Notes under the pieces: model-generated
What the model was told of the DNA's origin: nothing
What the model saw: the letters and a program-made list of their open reading frames with translations, nothing else
Database searches by the model: none
In this document: one piece after another, positions 7,632 to 16,922 of the stretch
How positions within the stretch are numbered: position 1 is the first letter of the stretch
How the letters are laid out: every line of letters starts with the position of its first letter
Made by a program: the position numbers and the translations under genes
Assembly: GCA_046349355.1 (NCBI GenBank)
Contig: JAXMCM010000022.1
Location: 124,001 to 188,000 of the forward strand
Direction of reading: 5' to 3'
DNA from: CALKJU01 sp046349355
GTDB lineage: Bacteria > Pseudomonadota > Alphaproteobacteria > Geminicoccales > Geminicoccaceae
DNA length: 64,000 nt

Positions 7632-9221
7632 TCAGCTGTTCATCGCACCCCAGAAGTCGTCGTTGGTCTTGGCGTACTTCATCTTGTCGAGGAGGAACTC
7701 CATGGCGTCGATGGTGCCCATGGGGTTGAGGATGCGGCGCAGCACCCACATCCGCGTGAGGGTGGCCTTGTCGACCAGCAGCTCCTCCTTGCGGGTGCCC
7801 GACTTGTTGATGTCGATGGCCGGGAAGACGCGCTTGTCGGCGACGCGGCGGTCGAGGGCGATCTCGGAATTGCCGGTACCCTTGAACTCCTCGAAGATCA
7901 CCTCGTCCATGCGCGAGCCGGTGTCGATCAGGGCGGTGGCGATGATCGTCAGGGAGCCGCCGTCCTCGATGTTGCGCGCCGCACCGAAGAAGCGCTTGGG
8001 CCGCTGCAGGGCGTTGGCGTCGACGCCGCCGGTCAGCACCTTGCCCGAGGACGGCACCACGGTGTTGTAGGCGCGGGCGAGGCGGGTGATCGAGTCCAGC
8101 AGGATGACCACGTCCTTGCCGTGCTCGACGAGCCGCTTGGCCTTCTCGATCACCATCTCGGCGACCTGGACGTGGCGCGTCGCCGGCTCGTCGAAGGTCG
8201 AGCTCACCACCTCGCCGCGCACCGTGCGCTGCATGTCGGTGACTTCCTCGGGCCGCTCGTCGATGAGCAGGACGATGAGGAACACCTCCGGGTGGTTGGC
8301 CATGATCGCGTGCGCGATGTTCTGCATCAGCACGGTCTTGCCGGTGCGCGGCTGGGCGACGATCAGCGCCCGCTGGCCCTTGCCCAAAGGTGCGACGATC
8401 TCGATGATCCGCGTGCTCGGGTCCTTCTGCCCGAGATACTCCAGCTTGAGCTTCTCGGTCGGGTAGTAGGGCGTCAGGTTGTCGAAGTGGACCCGGTGGC
8501 GGGCCGACTCCGGCGGATCGAAGTTGATGGTGTTGGCCCGCAGCAGGGCGAAGTAGCGCTCGCCCTCCTTGGGGGCGCGGACGTGGCCGTGGACGATGTC
8601 GCCGGTGCGCAGGCCGAAGCGGCGGATCTGCGACGGCGAGACGTAGATGTCGTCCGGGCCGGCGACGTAGTTGACGTCCGGCGTGCGCAGGAAGCCGAAG
8701 CCGTCCTGCAGGATCTCGAGCACGCCGTCGCCGGTGATCGGCACGTCGGTCTCGGCCAGCCGCTTCAGCACGGCGAAGACGAGGTCGCCCTTCTTCAGCG
8801 AGCTCGGCGCGTCGATGCCGAGGTCCTCGGCGAGCTTGAGCAGCTCGGCCGGCGAGCGGCGCTTCAGCTCGGTGAGGTTGATCGCCGGCAGCGGCGGGCT
8901 GTCGGAGCGCGGCGCCAGGTCGAGGTCGGGCTGGAAACCGTCGCCGAAATCCTGCTGCTGACGCGGCTCCTCGTAGCGGCGCTCGTGGCGCTGCCGTTCG
9001 AAGCGGGGCGGCGGCGGGTCGCCGCGCTGGCCCTCCTCGCGCGGCTCGCGGGCCTCGCGCGGGAACTCGTTGCCGCCCTCGCGGGCGAACTCCGGCCGCG
9101 GGCCCGATCGTTCGCCGCGCATGCGCGGACGCCGCCGGCGCGGCGGAAAGCCGTTGCCGCCACCCTGCTGCTCGGCCTCGGGCTCGCTGGCGGGCGGGGG
9201 GGTCTCGGTCTGGTCGCTCAC
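7632..9221 (-). CDS. rho: Transcription termination factor Rho, with long disordered N-terminus
   Basis: A 529-residue RNA-dependent ATPase and helicase that ends transcription. The Rho N-terminal helix bundle starts near residue 113 (NLTELKRRSPAELLKLAEDL). The RNA-binding OSB domain includes EILQDGFGFLR, Walker A is at about 285-296 (AQPRTGKT) and LLIDERPEEVTDM follows. The Q-loop and R-loop regions are complete. The first 110 residues are an Arg/Glu/Gln/Gly/Pro-rich low-complexity extension missing from the 419-residue E. coli protein; such extensions occur in some other lineages. I chose the GTG at 9221 because upstream sequence is shadow. Rho, hemJ and hemE form the conserved leftward block beside the alphaproteobacterial origin. 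Confidence 0.95.
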   Translation of the reverse strand: MSDQTETPPPASEPEAEQQGGGNGFPPRRRRPRMRGERSGPRPEFAREGGNEFPREAREPREEGQRGDPPPPRFERQRHERRYEEPRQQQDFGDGFQPDLDLAPRSDSPPLPAINLTELKRRSPAELLKLAEDLGIDAPSSLKKGDLVFAVLKRLAETDVPITGDGVLEILQDGFGFLRTPDVNYVAGPDDIYVSPSQIRRFGLRTGDIVHGHVRAPKEGERYFALLRANTINFDPPESARHRVHFDNLTPYYPTEKLKLEYLGQKDPSTRIIEIVAPLGKGQRALIVAQPRTGKTVLMQNIAHAIMANHPEVFLIVLLIDERPEEVTDMQRTVRGEVVSSTFDEPATRHVQVAEMVIEKAKRLVEHGKDVVILLDSITRLARAYNTVVPSSGKVLTGGVDANALQRPKRFFGAARNIEDGGSLTIIATALIDTGSRMDEVIFEEFKGTGNSEIALDRRVADKRVFPAIDINKSGTRKEELLVDKATLTRMWVLRRILNPMGTIDAMEFLLDKMKYAKTNDDFWGAMNS

Positions 9222-9261
9222 GGCGGTGATCGCTCTCGTCAGGGCGGCTGTGCGGCCGCAG

Positions 9262-9693
9262 TCAGAACGGCTTGAGGATGGCGAGGATGACGATGCCGAT
9301 GAACAGCACCGTCGGCACCTCGTTGAACACCCGGTACCAGGTGGCACTGCGCGGCCGCTCGTCGGCGGCGAAGCGGCGGACGTCGCGGGCAAGGATGCCG
9401 TGGCAGCCGGCCATCCCGGCCACCAGCAGCAGCTTGCCGTGCAGCCAGCCGTCGCTCCACTGGCCCTGGGCCGACGCCAGCAGCAGGCCGAACAGCAGGG
9501 TCGCCACCATGGCCGGCGTGCCGATGCCGCGCAGCAGCCGGCGCTCCATCGTCTTGAAGGTCTCGGAAGCCTCGCCCCCGACCGGCGCCCCGCTGTGGTA
9601 GATCAGCAGGCGCGGCAGGTACCACATGGCAGCCATCCACGCGGCGAATGCCATGATGTGCAAGGCCTTGAGCCAGAGAGCCCAATCGGTCAA
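9262..9693 (-). CDS. hemJ: Protoporphyrinogen IX oxidase HemJ
   Basis: A 143-residue integral membrane protein of the HemJ (UPF0093) family, which oxidises protoporphyrinogen IX to protoporphyrin IX in the penultimate step of haem synthesis. The diagnostic N-terminus is WLKALHIMAFAAWMAAMWYLPR, with the conserved haem-ligand histidine in the first helix, followed by three more helices ending in VPTVLFIGIVILAIL. It lies between rho and hemE, as in many alphaproteobacteria. A hemH gene, often present between hemJ and hemE, is absent here; only 140 non-coding bases separate the two. Confidence 0.92.
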   Translation of the reverse strand: MTDWALWLKALHIMAFAAWMAAMWYLPRLLIYHSGAPVGGEASETFKTMERRLLRGIGTPAMVATLLFGLLLASAQGQWSDGWLHGKLLLVAGMAGCHGILARDVRRFAADERPRSATWYRVFNEVPTVLFIGIVILAILKPF

Positions 9694-9833
9694 ACGGCGC
9701 GCCCGTTCAGACGGAAGTCAGCTGGAAGTGGGTGAGATCGTCGCCTCGGCGGAGCCCTGCGGTCCCAACGGACCTGCGGCTGCACCGGGATGTTTGGCTG
9801 CGAAGCCGGCCGCTGCGACGGGCTTCTCACCGG

Positions 9834-10877
9834 CTATTTGAGCGATCCGCCCGAGCTTTGCAAGTAGGCAACGAGGCGGCCGACCATTGCCGGGTCGGTC
9901 GGCGGCAGCACGCCGTGGCCGAGATTGAAGACGTGGGACCGGCCGGCGGTGGCGGCGAGGATGCGCGCCGCCTCGGCCAGCATCGCCTCGGGCGTGCCGA
10001 AGAAGGCCAGCGGATCGAGGTTGCCCTGCAGGCAGATGTCGCGCGGCAGCGAGGCGGCGGCCCAGCCCATCGGCACCGTGGTGTCGAGGCTCAGGCCCTG
10101 CGGCCGGACGGTCGAGGCGAACTCGAGATAGCCCGCACCGGCGCCGCGCGGGAAGCAGATCACCGGCACCCCCGGGTGCCGGGCATTCAGCTCGGCGACG
10201 ATCCGCGCCGCCGGCTCGATGCACCAGCTCCGGAACTCGCCCTCGGGCAGCACGCCGGCCCAGCTGTCGAACAGCTGCAGCGCCTCGGCCCCCTCCCGCA
10301 CCTGGCGGTCGAGATAGGCGATGACGGCATCGGTGAGCAGGTCGATCAGCGCCTTGAACAGCGGCCGCTGCCGGCGCGCCATCGTCCGCGGGGCGGCGTA
10401 CTCCTTCGAGCCGCTGCCCTCGACCATGTAGGCGGCCAGCGTCCACGGTGCGCCGGAGAAGCCGATCAGCGTCACCGCCGGCGGCAGCGAGCGGCGCAGC
10501 CGCCGCAGCGTCTCGTAGACCGGCTCGAGGTGGCCGTGCAGCCGGCCCGGGTCGAGCCGGGCGAGGTCGGCCTCGTCGCGCAGCGGATCGAGCTGCGGCC
10601 CCTCGCCCTCGAGAAAGCGCACGCCGGCGCCCAGTGCGTCGGGGATCACGAGGATGTCGGAGAACAGGATGGCCGCATCGAAGCCGAACCGGCGGATCGG
10701 CTGGAGCGTGATCTCCTCGGCCAGGTCCGGGTTGTAGCAGACCGACAGGAAGTCGCCGCCCCTGGCCCGGAGCTCGCGGTACTCGGGCAGGTAGCGCCCG
10801 GCCTGGCGCATCAGCCAGACCGGGCGGCGGGAGGTGACCTCGCCGCGCAGCGCGCGGAGCAGCAGCTTGTCGGCCAT
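9834..10877 (-). CDS. hemE: Uroporphyrinogen decarboxylase
   Basis: A 347-residue cytoplasmic enzyme that removes four carboxyl groups from uroporphyrinogen III to give coproporphyrinogen III. The first signature PVWLMRQAGRYLPEYRE is at about residues 19-35 and the second, LIGFSGAPWTLAAYMVEG, is mid-protein. The tail has the expected NLGHGVLPPTDP. The start is the ATG at 10877, giving the normal family length; the frame upstream is open but unlike any HemE. It is divergent from the DUF299 gene, with a 419-base gap proposed here as the replication origin. Confidence 0.95.
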   Translation of the reverse strand: MADKLLLRALRGEVTSRRPVWLMRQAGRYLPEYRELRARGGDFLSVCYNPDLAEEITLQPIRRFGFDAAILFSDILVIPDALGAGVRFLEGEGPQLDPLRDEADLARLDPGRLHGHLEPVYETLRRLRRSLPPAVTLIGFSGAPWTLAAYMVEGSGSKEYAAPRTMARRQRPLFKALIDLLTDAVIAYLDRQVREGAEALQLFDSWAGVLPEGEFRSWCIEPAARIVAELNARHPGVPVICFPRGAGAGYLEFASTVRPQGLSLDTTVPMGWAAASLPRDICLQGNLDPLAFFGTPEAMLAEAARILAATAGRSHVFNLGHGVLPPTDPAMVGRLVAYLQSSGGSLK

Positions 10878-11296
10878 GGGAATGCGCGCCGGATCGGGGT
10901 GAGGTTGGCTTCGGGACAACTCCTCTACCCAAGGAATCAGGATTGTTAAGGGTTTTGGTGGTTGTAGGGCGGTGCGAAGCGGGGATGCCCGGCGATCCAC
11001 GCCTTGTCCCCAGGCTGTCACCGGCGTGGATGACCCTCGCCGCGACGGACTGGAAATCGGGGACAACCGCGCCAACCTGCTGCGCTACAGCGGTTCCTGC
11101 CGCGGCCGGACGGGGATGGACGAGGGTTAATCCCGGCACCGCCGCAGCAGGTCACCGCCGTGGACGGATCGTGCTAGAAGGCACGAAGCCGGTGGACCGG
11201 ACGGGAGGCGAATCGGGGAGAACCGGCCGCGGGCCGTCGGTCCCGCACGCTCCCCAGGGTTGTCCGCCGGCTGTCCCCAGGCAGGAGCGCAGGCCC
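10878..11296. other. Candidate chromosomal replication origin (oriC), hemE-DUF299 intergenic region
   Basis: A 419-base gene-free region, the longest in the window. In Caulobacter and Rickettsia the origin lies between hemE and this same DUF299/RP001 gene. The sequence shows DnaA-box-like elements: ATCCAC cores at 10995-11000 (plus) and 11026-11031 (minus), and three TCCCCA motifs like the weak boxes of the Caulobacter origin at 11007-11012, 11251-11256 and 11274-11279. It also has TTGTCC-type sites at 10911-10919 and 11058-11066 (both reverse strand), and 11260-11265. An unusually AT-rich run at about 10933-10970 could be the unwinding element. No full TTATCCACA box and no CtrA TTAA-N7-TTAA site is seen. 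The region must also hold promoters for hemE and the DUF299 gene. Confidence 0.5.
10995..11031. repeat. 9-bp perfect inverted repeat around a TTGTCCCCA motif
   Basis: ATCCACGCC (10995-11003) and GGCGTGGAT (11023-11031) are exact reverse complements separated by 19 bases. Each arm contains a DnaA-box-like ATCCAC core, and the spacer contains TTGTCCCCA (11004-11012). The symmetry suggests cooperative protein binding at the proposed origin. Confidence 0.6.
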
Positions 11297-12178
11297 GTGC
11301 GGCTGCACATGCATCTGATCTCGGACTCGACCGGCGAGACGGTGACCACCGTCGCCCGTGCCGCGGTCTCGCAGTTCGACGACGTGGTCCCCGTCGAGCA
11401 TGTCTGGTTCTTCGTCCAGACCCGCGCCCAGCTCGAGAAGATCGCGACCATCATCGAGGCCCTGCCCGGCCTCGTCATCTACACCCTGGTCTCGCCCGAG
11501 CTGCGCCACGTGCTGCACGAGCGCTGCCGGGCGCTGAGCATGCCCTGCGTGCCGGTGCTCGACCCGGTGATGAACGCGCTGACCGGGCTCGTCGGCTCGG
11601 CCGGCCGACCCAAGATCGGCAAGCAGCACGCCATGGACGACGGCTATTTCTCGCGCATCGCCGCCATGGACTTCGCCATGCGCCACGACGACGGCCAGTT
11701 CGCCGAGGAGCTGGACGATGCCGACGTGGTGCTGGTCGGCGTGTCGCGGACCTCGAAGACGCCGACATGCGTCTACCTCGCCAACCGCGGCGTGAAGGTG
11801 GCCAACGTCCCGATCGTGCCGGACATGCCGCAGCTCGAGGCCCTGGAGCGCCTGCGCCGGCCGCTGGTCGTCGGGCTCACCATCAATCCCGAGGCGCTGG
11901 TCCAGATCCGCCAGAGCCGGCAGCGCATGCTCGGTCTCGCCGACGGCGACGGCGGCCGCTTTGGCGGCGACTACGCCGACATCGACCGCATCCGCCAGGA
12001 GCTGGTCCTGGCCCGCCGGCTGTTCGCCAGGAACGGCTGGCCCGAGATCGACGTGACTAAACGTTCGGTTGAAGAGACGGCAGCTTCAATCTACCAATTG
12101 TTGCAGGAGCGGCGGCATCCCGAGCTCGGTGCCCTGGCCACGCGGGCCGGGGCGGAAGGGGCGCCGGCCGCGTCCTAG
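11297..12178 (+). CDS. Bifunctional kinase/phosphorylase regulating PPDK or PEP synthase (DUF299)
   Basis: A 293-residue member of the pyruvate,phosphate dikinase / PEP-synthase regulatory protein family. It inactivates its target by ADP-dependent threonine phosphorylation and reactivates it by phosphate-dependent dephosphorylation. The start VRLHMHLISDSTGET is diagnostic, and the P-loop GVSRTSKT is at about 148-155. The GTG at 11297 is chosen over the longer open frame because AGGAG lies nine bases upstream and family similarity begins here; an ATG at 11309 is the alternative. In other alphaproteobacteria maf, aroE, coaE and dnaQ often follow; here they do not. No target PPDK or PEP synthase gene is in the window. 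Confidence 0.9.
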   Translation: MRLHMHLISDSTGETVTTVARAAVSQFDDVVPVEHVWFFVQTRAQLEKIATIIEALPGLVIYTLVSPELRHVLHERCRALSMPCVPVLDPVMNALTGLVGSAGRPKIGKQHAMDDGYFSRIAAMDFAMRHDDGQFAEELDDADVVLVGVSRTSKTPTCVYLANRGVKVANVPIVPDMPQLEALERLRRPLVVGLTINPEALVQIRQSRQRMLGLADGDGGRFGGDYADIDRIRQELVLARRLFARNGWPEIDVTKRSVEETAASIYQLLQERRHPELGALATRAGAEGAPAAS

Positions 12179-12199
12179 GCGGCGGACGACGACGGGGAC

Positions 12200-12933
12200 A
12201 TGGCCAGCACGACGTTCCGATCGGGCCGCGGCCGCCGCCGGCAGGGTGCCGGCTGGCTCCTGCTGCCGCTGCTGGTGGCGGTGTTCCTCGGCCTGATGTT
12301 CCTCGCCGCCACCGGCGCTTACCGGCTGGCGGCGTCGAAATATGCGGCCGAGGCCGAGCGCCTGCGCGTCGACATGCGGGCGCTGCAGGAGAGCAACCGG
12401 CAGCTGCACGAGCGGACGGCGGCCGCCGAGCAGCGTGGGGCGATGTCGGTGGCCCGCGCCGCCCAGGTCGAGCGCGACCGGGCCTCCGGGCTGCCCAAGG
12501 GCGATGCCGCCCGCCTGCTGGGACTGGTCGAGAAGAGCCTCGCCGATGGCGTGCCGGCCGACCGGCTGGCCTTCGTCATCACCCATGCGACCCCGTCGCC
12601 CACCTGCAATGACAAGCTCGAGACCAAGCGCATCCAGCCGCGCACGCCGCTGAGCACGAGCAATGCCGTCACCGCCGGCTTCGTCGACGGCAAGGTCGTG
12701 GTCGCCGCCCAGGCGGCCTCGGCGCGCGACGCCGCGGGCGAGCTGCAGCCGGGCTTCGACCCGGCCCAGCCCGTCGAGCTGCGCTTCACCGCCGTCGGCG
12801 GCGGGGTCGAGAGCGCCCGCGGTCCGCTGCCGCTCGGCCATGCCTTCCTCTTCGCCGGCAGCGAGCTGCGCTTCCTTGCCCGCGCTTCCGAGAAGGCGCC
12901 CGGCAGCATCGACGTCTCGCTGCAGACCTGCAG

Positions 12934-12943
<10 letters not shown>
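12200..12943 (+). CDS. Single-pass membrane protein with coiled coil, unknown function
   Basis: I do not recognise this 247-residue protein. It has a basic N-terminus, one strong transmembrane helix at about residues 19-42, then a heptad-like Ala/Glu/Arg-rich coiled coil to about 90. A globular, beta-rich domain follows, with two cysteines, one in PSPTCNDKLETKRI and one in LQTCSYP near the end, which could form a disulfide if the domain is periplasmic. It lies 21 bases after the DUF299 gene on the same strand, so it may be co-transcribed. Its 3' end overlaps the converging polymerase IV gene by 10 bases. Confidence 0.7.
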
Positions 12944-14004
<1,061 letters not shown>

Positions 14005-14193
14005 GCGGTCGAACCCGCTTCCGGCGGCCCGAATCGGTGATCTTCCTGCAACGATCATGGACGATGCTGCGCCGCAGGCCCAGCCTTTAGGACGCGCGAC
14101 CTTGCCTGTGCACAAGTCCCGTACCTACCCTTTGTCCTACTGAGACGAGGCGGGTCCGTCGGCGAGCGGACGACGACGGTGGGGAGAACGGAG

Positions 14194-15585
14194 GTGACGC
14201 TAGCAGCTGGTCGGCGGGCGAGCCGTGGCGGAGCCCTTGCGGGAGCGGCCCTGGCCGCGTGGCTCGGCATCGCCGGGACGGCCTGGTCGGATACGCTCGA
14301 CGAGGCCCTGGTTGCCGCCTACCTGACCAATCCGGACCTCGACGCGGCGCGCGCCCAGTTGCGCGCCACCGACGAGAACGTGCCGCAGGCGCTGGCCGGG
14401 TTCCGGCCGACCGTCGTCGGCCAGGCCGGCGTGCAGATCCTGCGCGGCAACAACAAGCAGGAAGGTGCCGACCAGGACAGCAGCATCAGCGTCGATTCGA
14501 CGACCACGGCGCTGCAGCTCACGCAGAACATCTATGCCGGCGGCGGCACCACGGCGCAGACCAGCCGGGCCGAGAACCTGGTCAAGGCCGGCCGGGCGCA
14601 GCTGGTCGCCTCCGAGCAGTCGGTGCTGTTCAACGCCGTCCAGGCCTACACCTCGACCTGGCGCGACCGCGCCGTGCTGCAGCTGGCGCTGAGCAACGAG
14701 AAGGTGCTGCGCCGGCAGCTGCAGCAGACCCAGGACCAGTTCGCCGTCGGCGAGGTCGCCAAGACCGACGTCGCCCAGGCCGAGGCCCGGCTCGCCGGCG
14801 CGCTCGCCGACGTCGAGCAGGCCAAGGCCAACCTCGCGGCGTCGGATGCCAGCTACAAGCAGGTGATCGGCAAGGCGCCGGGCAAGCTGGTCGATCCCAA
14901 GCAGGTCGGCGGCCTGCCCAAGGACCTGTCCGAGGCGCAGACGATCGCCGAGGCCAATCCGCAGATCGTGCAGGCGACCTACAACCTGTTCGCCGCCCGC
15001 GACAACGTCGACGTCGCCTTCGCCAACCTGCTGCCCAGCGTCGATCTGCAGGGCGAGGTCGGCTACGAGGACGAGCCGCGGCGCGGCGTCGAGTGGCAGG
15101 AAGCGGCCTCGATCGGCGTCACGCTGACCGTGCCGCTGTACCAGGGCGGCTCCGAGTACTCGCTGGTCCGCCAGAACCGCGAGACCGCCCAGCAGCGCCG
15201 CAGCGAGCTGGAATCGGCGAACCGCTCGGTCCAGGCGACCGTGTCGACGGCCTGGGAGCAGCTCCTCGCCGCGCAGGCGGCGGTCACCTCGCTCGAGGCC
15301 GAGGTCCGCGCCAACCAGATCGCCTTCGAGGGCGTCTACCAGGAGCAGCAGGTCGGCCTGCGCACCGTCATCGACGTCCTCGACGCGCAGCAGGACCTGT
15401 TCCAGTCGCAGGTCAACCTGGTGCGCGCCCAGGCCGCCGAGGTGACGCAGAGCTACCAGCTGCGCGCCGCCACCGGGAACCTCACCGTGGTCGACCTCGG
15501 GCTGGCGGTCGAGCCCTACAACCCCGAGGCCTACTACGACCGCAACCGGACCCGGCTGTTCGGCATCGACGGCAGCGCTGGCTGA
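14194..15585 (+). CDS. tolC: TolC-family outer-membrane channel protein
   Basis: About 463 residues, a trimeric outer-membrane tunnel used by type I secretion and tripartite efflux pumps. A signal peptide (basic start, hydrophobic core at about residues 14-30) precedes the mature DTLDEALVAAYLTNPDL motif typical of TolC. Two internally related helical halves follow, each with a beta stretch (QLTQNIYAGG and VTLTVPLYQGG) and long Ala/Gln/Glu-rich helices. The GTG at 14194 has GGGGAG eight bases upstream; a GTG at 14179 is an alternative. No membrane-fusion protein or inner-membrane transporter gene is adjacent, so it probably serves partners encoded elsewhere, possibly including export of the RTX protein at 50.8-51.6 kb (inference). 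Confidence 0.9.
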   Translation: MTLAAGRRASRGGALAGAALAAWLGIAGTAWSDTLDEALVAAYLTNPDLDAARAQLRATDENVPQALAGFRPTVVGQAGVQILRGNNKQEGADQDSSISVDSTTTALQLTQNIYAGGGTTAQTSRAENLVKAGRAQLVASEQSVLFNAVQAYTSTWRDRAVLQLALSNEKVLRRQLQQTQDQFAVGEVAKTDVAQAEARLAGALADVEQAKANLAASDASYKQVIGKAPGKLVDPKQVGGLPKDLSEAQTIAEANPQIVQATYNLFAARDNVDVAFANLLPSVDLQGEVGYEDEPRRGVEWQEAASIGVTLTVPLYQGGSEYSLVRQNRETAQQRRSELESANRSVQATVSTAWEQLLAAQAAVTSLEAEVRANQIAFEGVYQEQQVGLRTVIDVLDAQQDLFQSQVNLVRAQAAEVTQSYQLRAATGNLTVVDLGLAVEPYNPEAYYDRNRTRLFGIDGSAG

Positions 15586-15621
15586 CGCCTCCCGGGTCCG
15601 GTCGCCGGCCGCGCCGCCGCC

Positions 15622-16767
15622 TCAGGCGGCCGCGGCCTCGTGCCAGAGCACGCCGTTGAGCACCACGGCCTTCGTCCGCAGCCGCCGGCTGGCGGTGCGC
15701 TTGGCCCCGGTGACGTCGAACATGTCGTAGGCGCCCTCGACGATCTCGAGGACGGTGGCGTCGCCGGTGCTGCCCGGGCCGAGGTCGCCGAGGTCGGGAC
15801 GTCCCAGGATCGCGGCCGGCGTCACCGTGACCGCCCTGACGATGTCCGGCAGGCTCATGCCCATGTGCATGAACTTGGTCATCGTCTCGAGGTTGTCGTA
15901 GGCCGGGCCGTCGATGCACAGGGTGTGCACGTCGGAGCTGATGACATCGGGCGGGAAGCCCTGCTCGAGCATCTTCTCGGCGACCTCGAAGCTGAACGAG
16001 CCCGCACCGTGCGCCACGTCGAAATAGACGCCGCGCCGCCGTGCCTCCCAGCAGGCCTCGCGGACCTTGCCGTCGCCCTGGATGGGCGCGTTCGGCCGCG
16101 GCCGGAAGCAGTGGGTCAGCGTGTCGCCGGGGCGCAGCACCTCCAGCACCTGGGCGTAGGTCGGCGGCGGCCGGTCGATGTGGCACATCACCGGCAGGCC
16201 GGCGATGTCGGCGGCCTCGACCGCCAGATGCAGCGGGATGATGCCGTTGTCGCCGCTGGTGTTGGCGCCGATGCGCACCTTGATGCCACGGACGAGGTCC
16301 GGATTGTCCTTGGCGATCCTGGCGCAGATCGCGGGCTCGAGGAGCCGCAGGTCGGACGATTCGCCGACCATCACCTCGCGCGAGAAGGCGTAGATGCCGG
16401 CGTAGCTGACGTGCAGGTAGGCGAAGATCCGGGTGTCGCTGCGATGGATGACGTGGTCGCGAAAGCCGGCGAAGTTGCCGGGACCGGCGCTGCCGACGTC
16501 GAGCCAGGTGGTGGTGCCGGCGCGCTTGGCCAGCTTGTCCGGATCGACGCCCAGCGAGGTGCCGCCCGGGTAGACGTGGGTGTGGAAGTCGATCATGCCG
16601 GGCATGACGATGGCGCCCGGCAGGTCGCGCACGACCGCGGCGTCGGCATTCAGCTGCGGCCCGACGGCGGCGACCTTGCCGTCCTTGAAGGCCACGTCCG
16701 CCACCGCGTCGTGGTTGCGGCCCGGATCGATGACGCGGGCACCCCGCAGCAGCAGATCGTAGCTCAT
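15622..16767 (-). CDS. Amidohydrolase/deacetylase-family metallohydrolase (dihydroorotase-like)
   Basis: A 381-residue TIM-barrel amidohydrolase. The first metal-binding motif is DFHTHVYPG (HxH) at about residues 58-66. Further conserved positions are GIKVRIGANTSG, probably including the bridging lysine, the histidine in MCHIDRPPP, a histidine in LTHCFRPRP, and SSDVHTLCIDGP for the catalytic aspartate. The first and last beta-sandwich strands (LLLRGARVIDPGRNHDAV and DVTGAKRTASRRL) are those of dihydroorotase-like enzymes. It fits the poorly characterised amidohydrolase/deacetylase group annotated in many proteobacteria; the substrate is unknown. The ATG at 16767 is preceded by GGGGGAGAG. It stands alone, converging on tolC. 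Confidence 0.82.
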   Translation of the reverse strand: MSYDLLLRGARVIDPGRNHDAVADVAFKDGKVAAVGPQLNADAAVVRDLPGAIVMPGMIDFHTHVYPGGTSLGVDPDKLAKRAGTTTWLDVGSAGPGNFAGFRDHVIHRSDTRIFAYLHVSYAGIYAFSREVMVGESSDLRLLEPAICARIAKDNPDLVRGIKVRIGANTSGDNGIIPLHLAVEAADIAGLPVMCHIDRPPPTYAQVLEVLRPGDTLTHCFRPRPNAPIQGDGKVREACWEARRRGVYFDVAHGAGSFSFEVAEKMLEQGFPPDVISSDVHTLCIDGPAYDNLETMTKFMHMGMSLPDIVRAVTVTPAAILGRPDLGDLGPGSTGDATVLEIVEGAYDMFDVTGAKRTASRRLRTKAVVLNGVLWHEAAAA

Positions 16768-16922
16768 TCCCGGCTCTCCCCCTTGGCCCGGCAGACCCGC
16801 CATCCGTAGGCGCTGGCGGGACGGCCGAAAAGGTCCGCCGCCGGTCGCCAGCATTAACGATGACGCAAGGCGGGGCTGCGCAGACTCACCGGCCGCGAGA
16901 CGCCCCGATGCGGAGAACGACG

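Noticed and set aside
9694..9833. Possible small gene or hemH remnant between hemJ and hemE
   Set aside because: No frame gives HemH-like sequence; only short GC-rich palindromic bits are present.
10943..11296. N-terminal extension of the DUF299 protein across the intergenic region
   Set aside because: The translation is unlike the family, whose conserved start is at 11297 with AGGAG upstream; the extension would bury the proposed origin.
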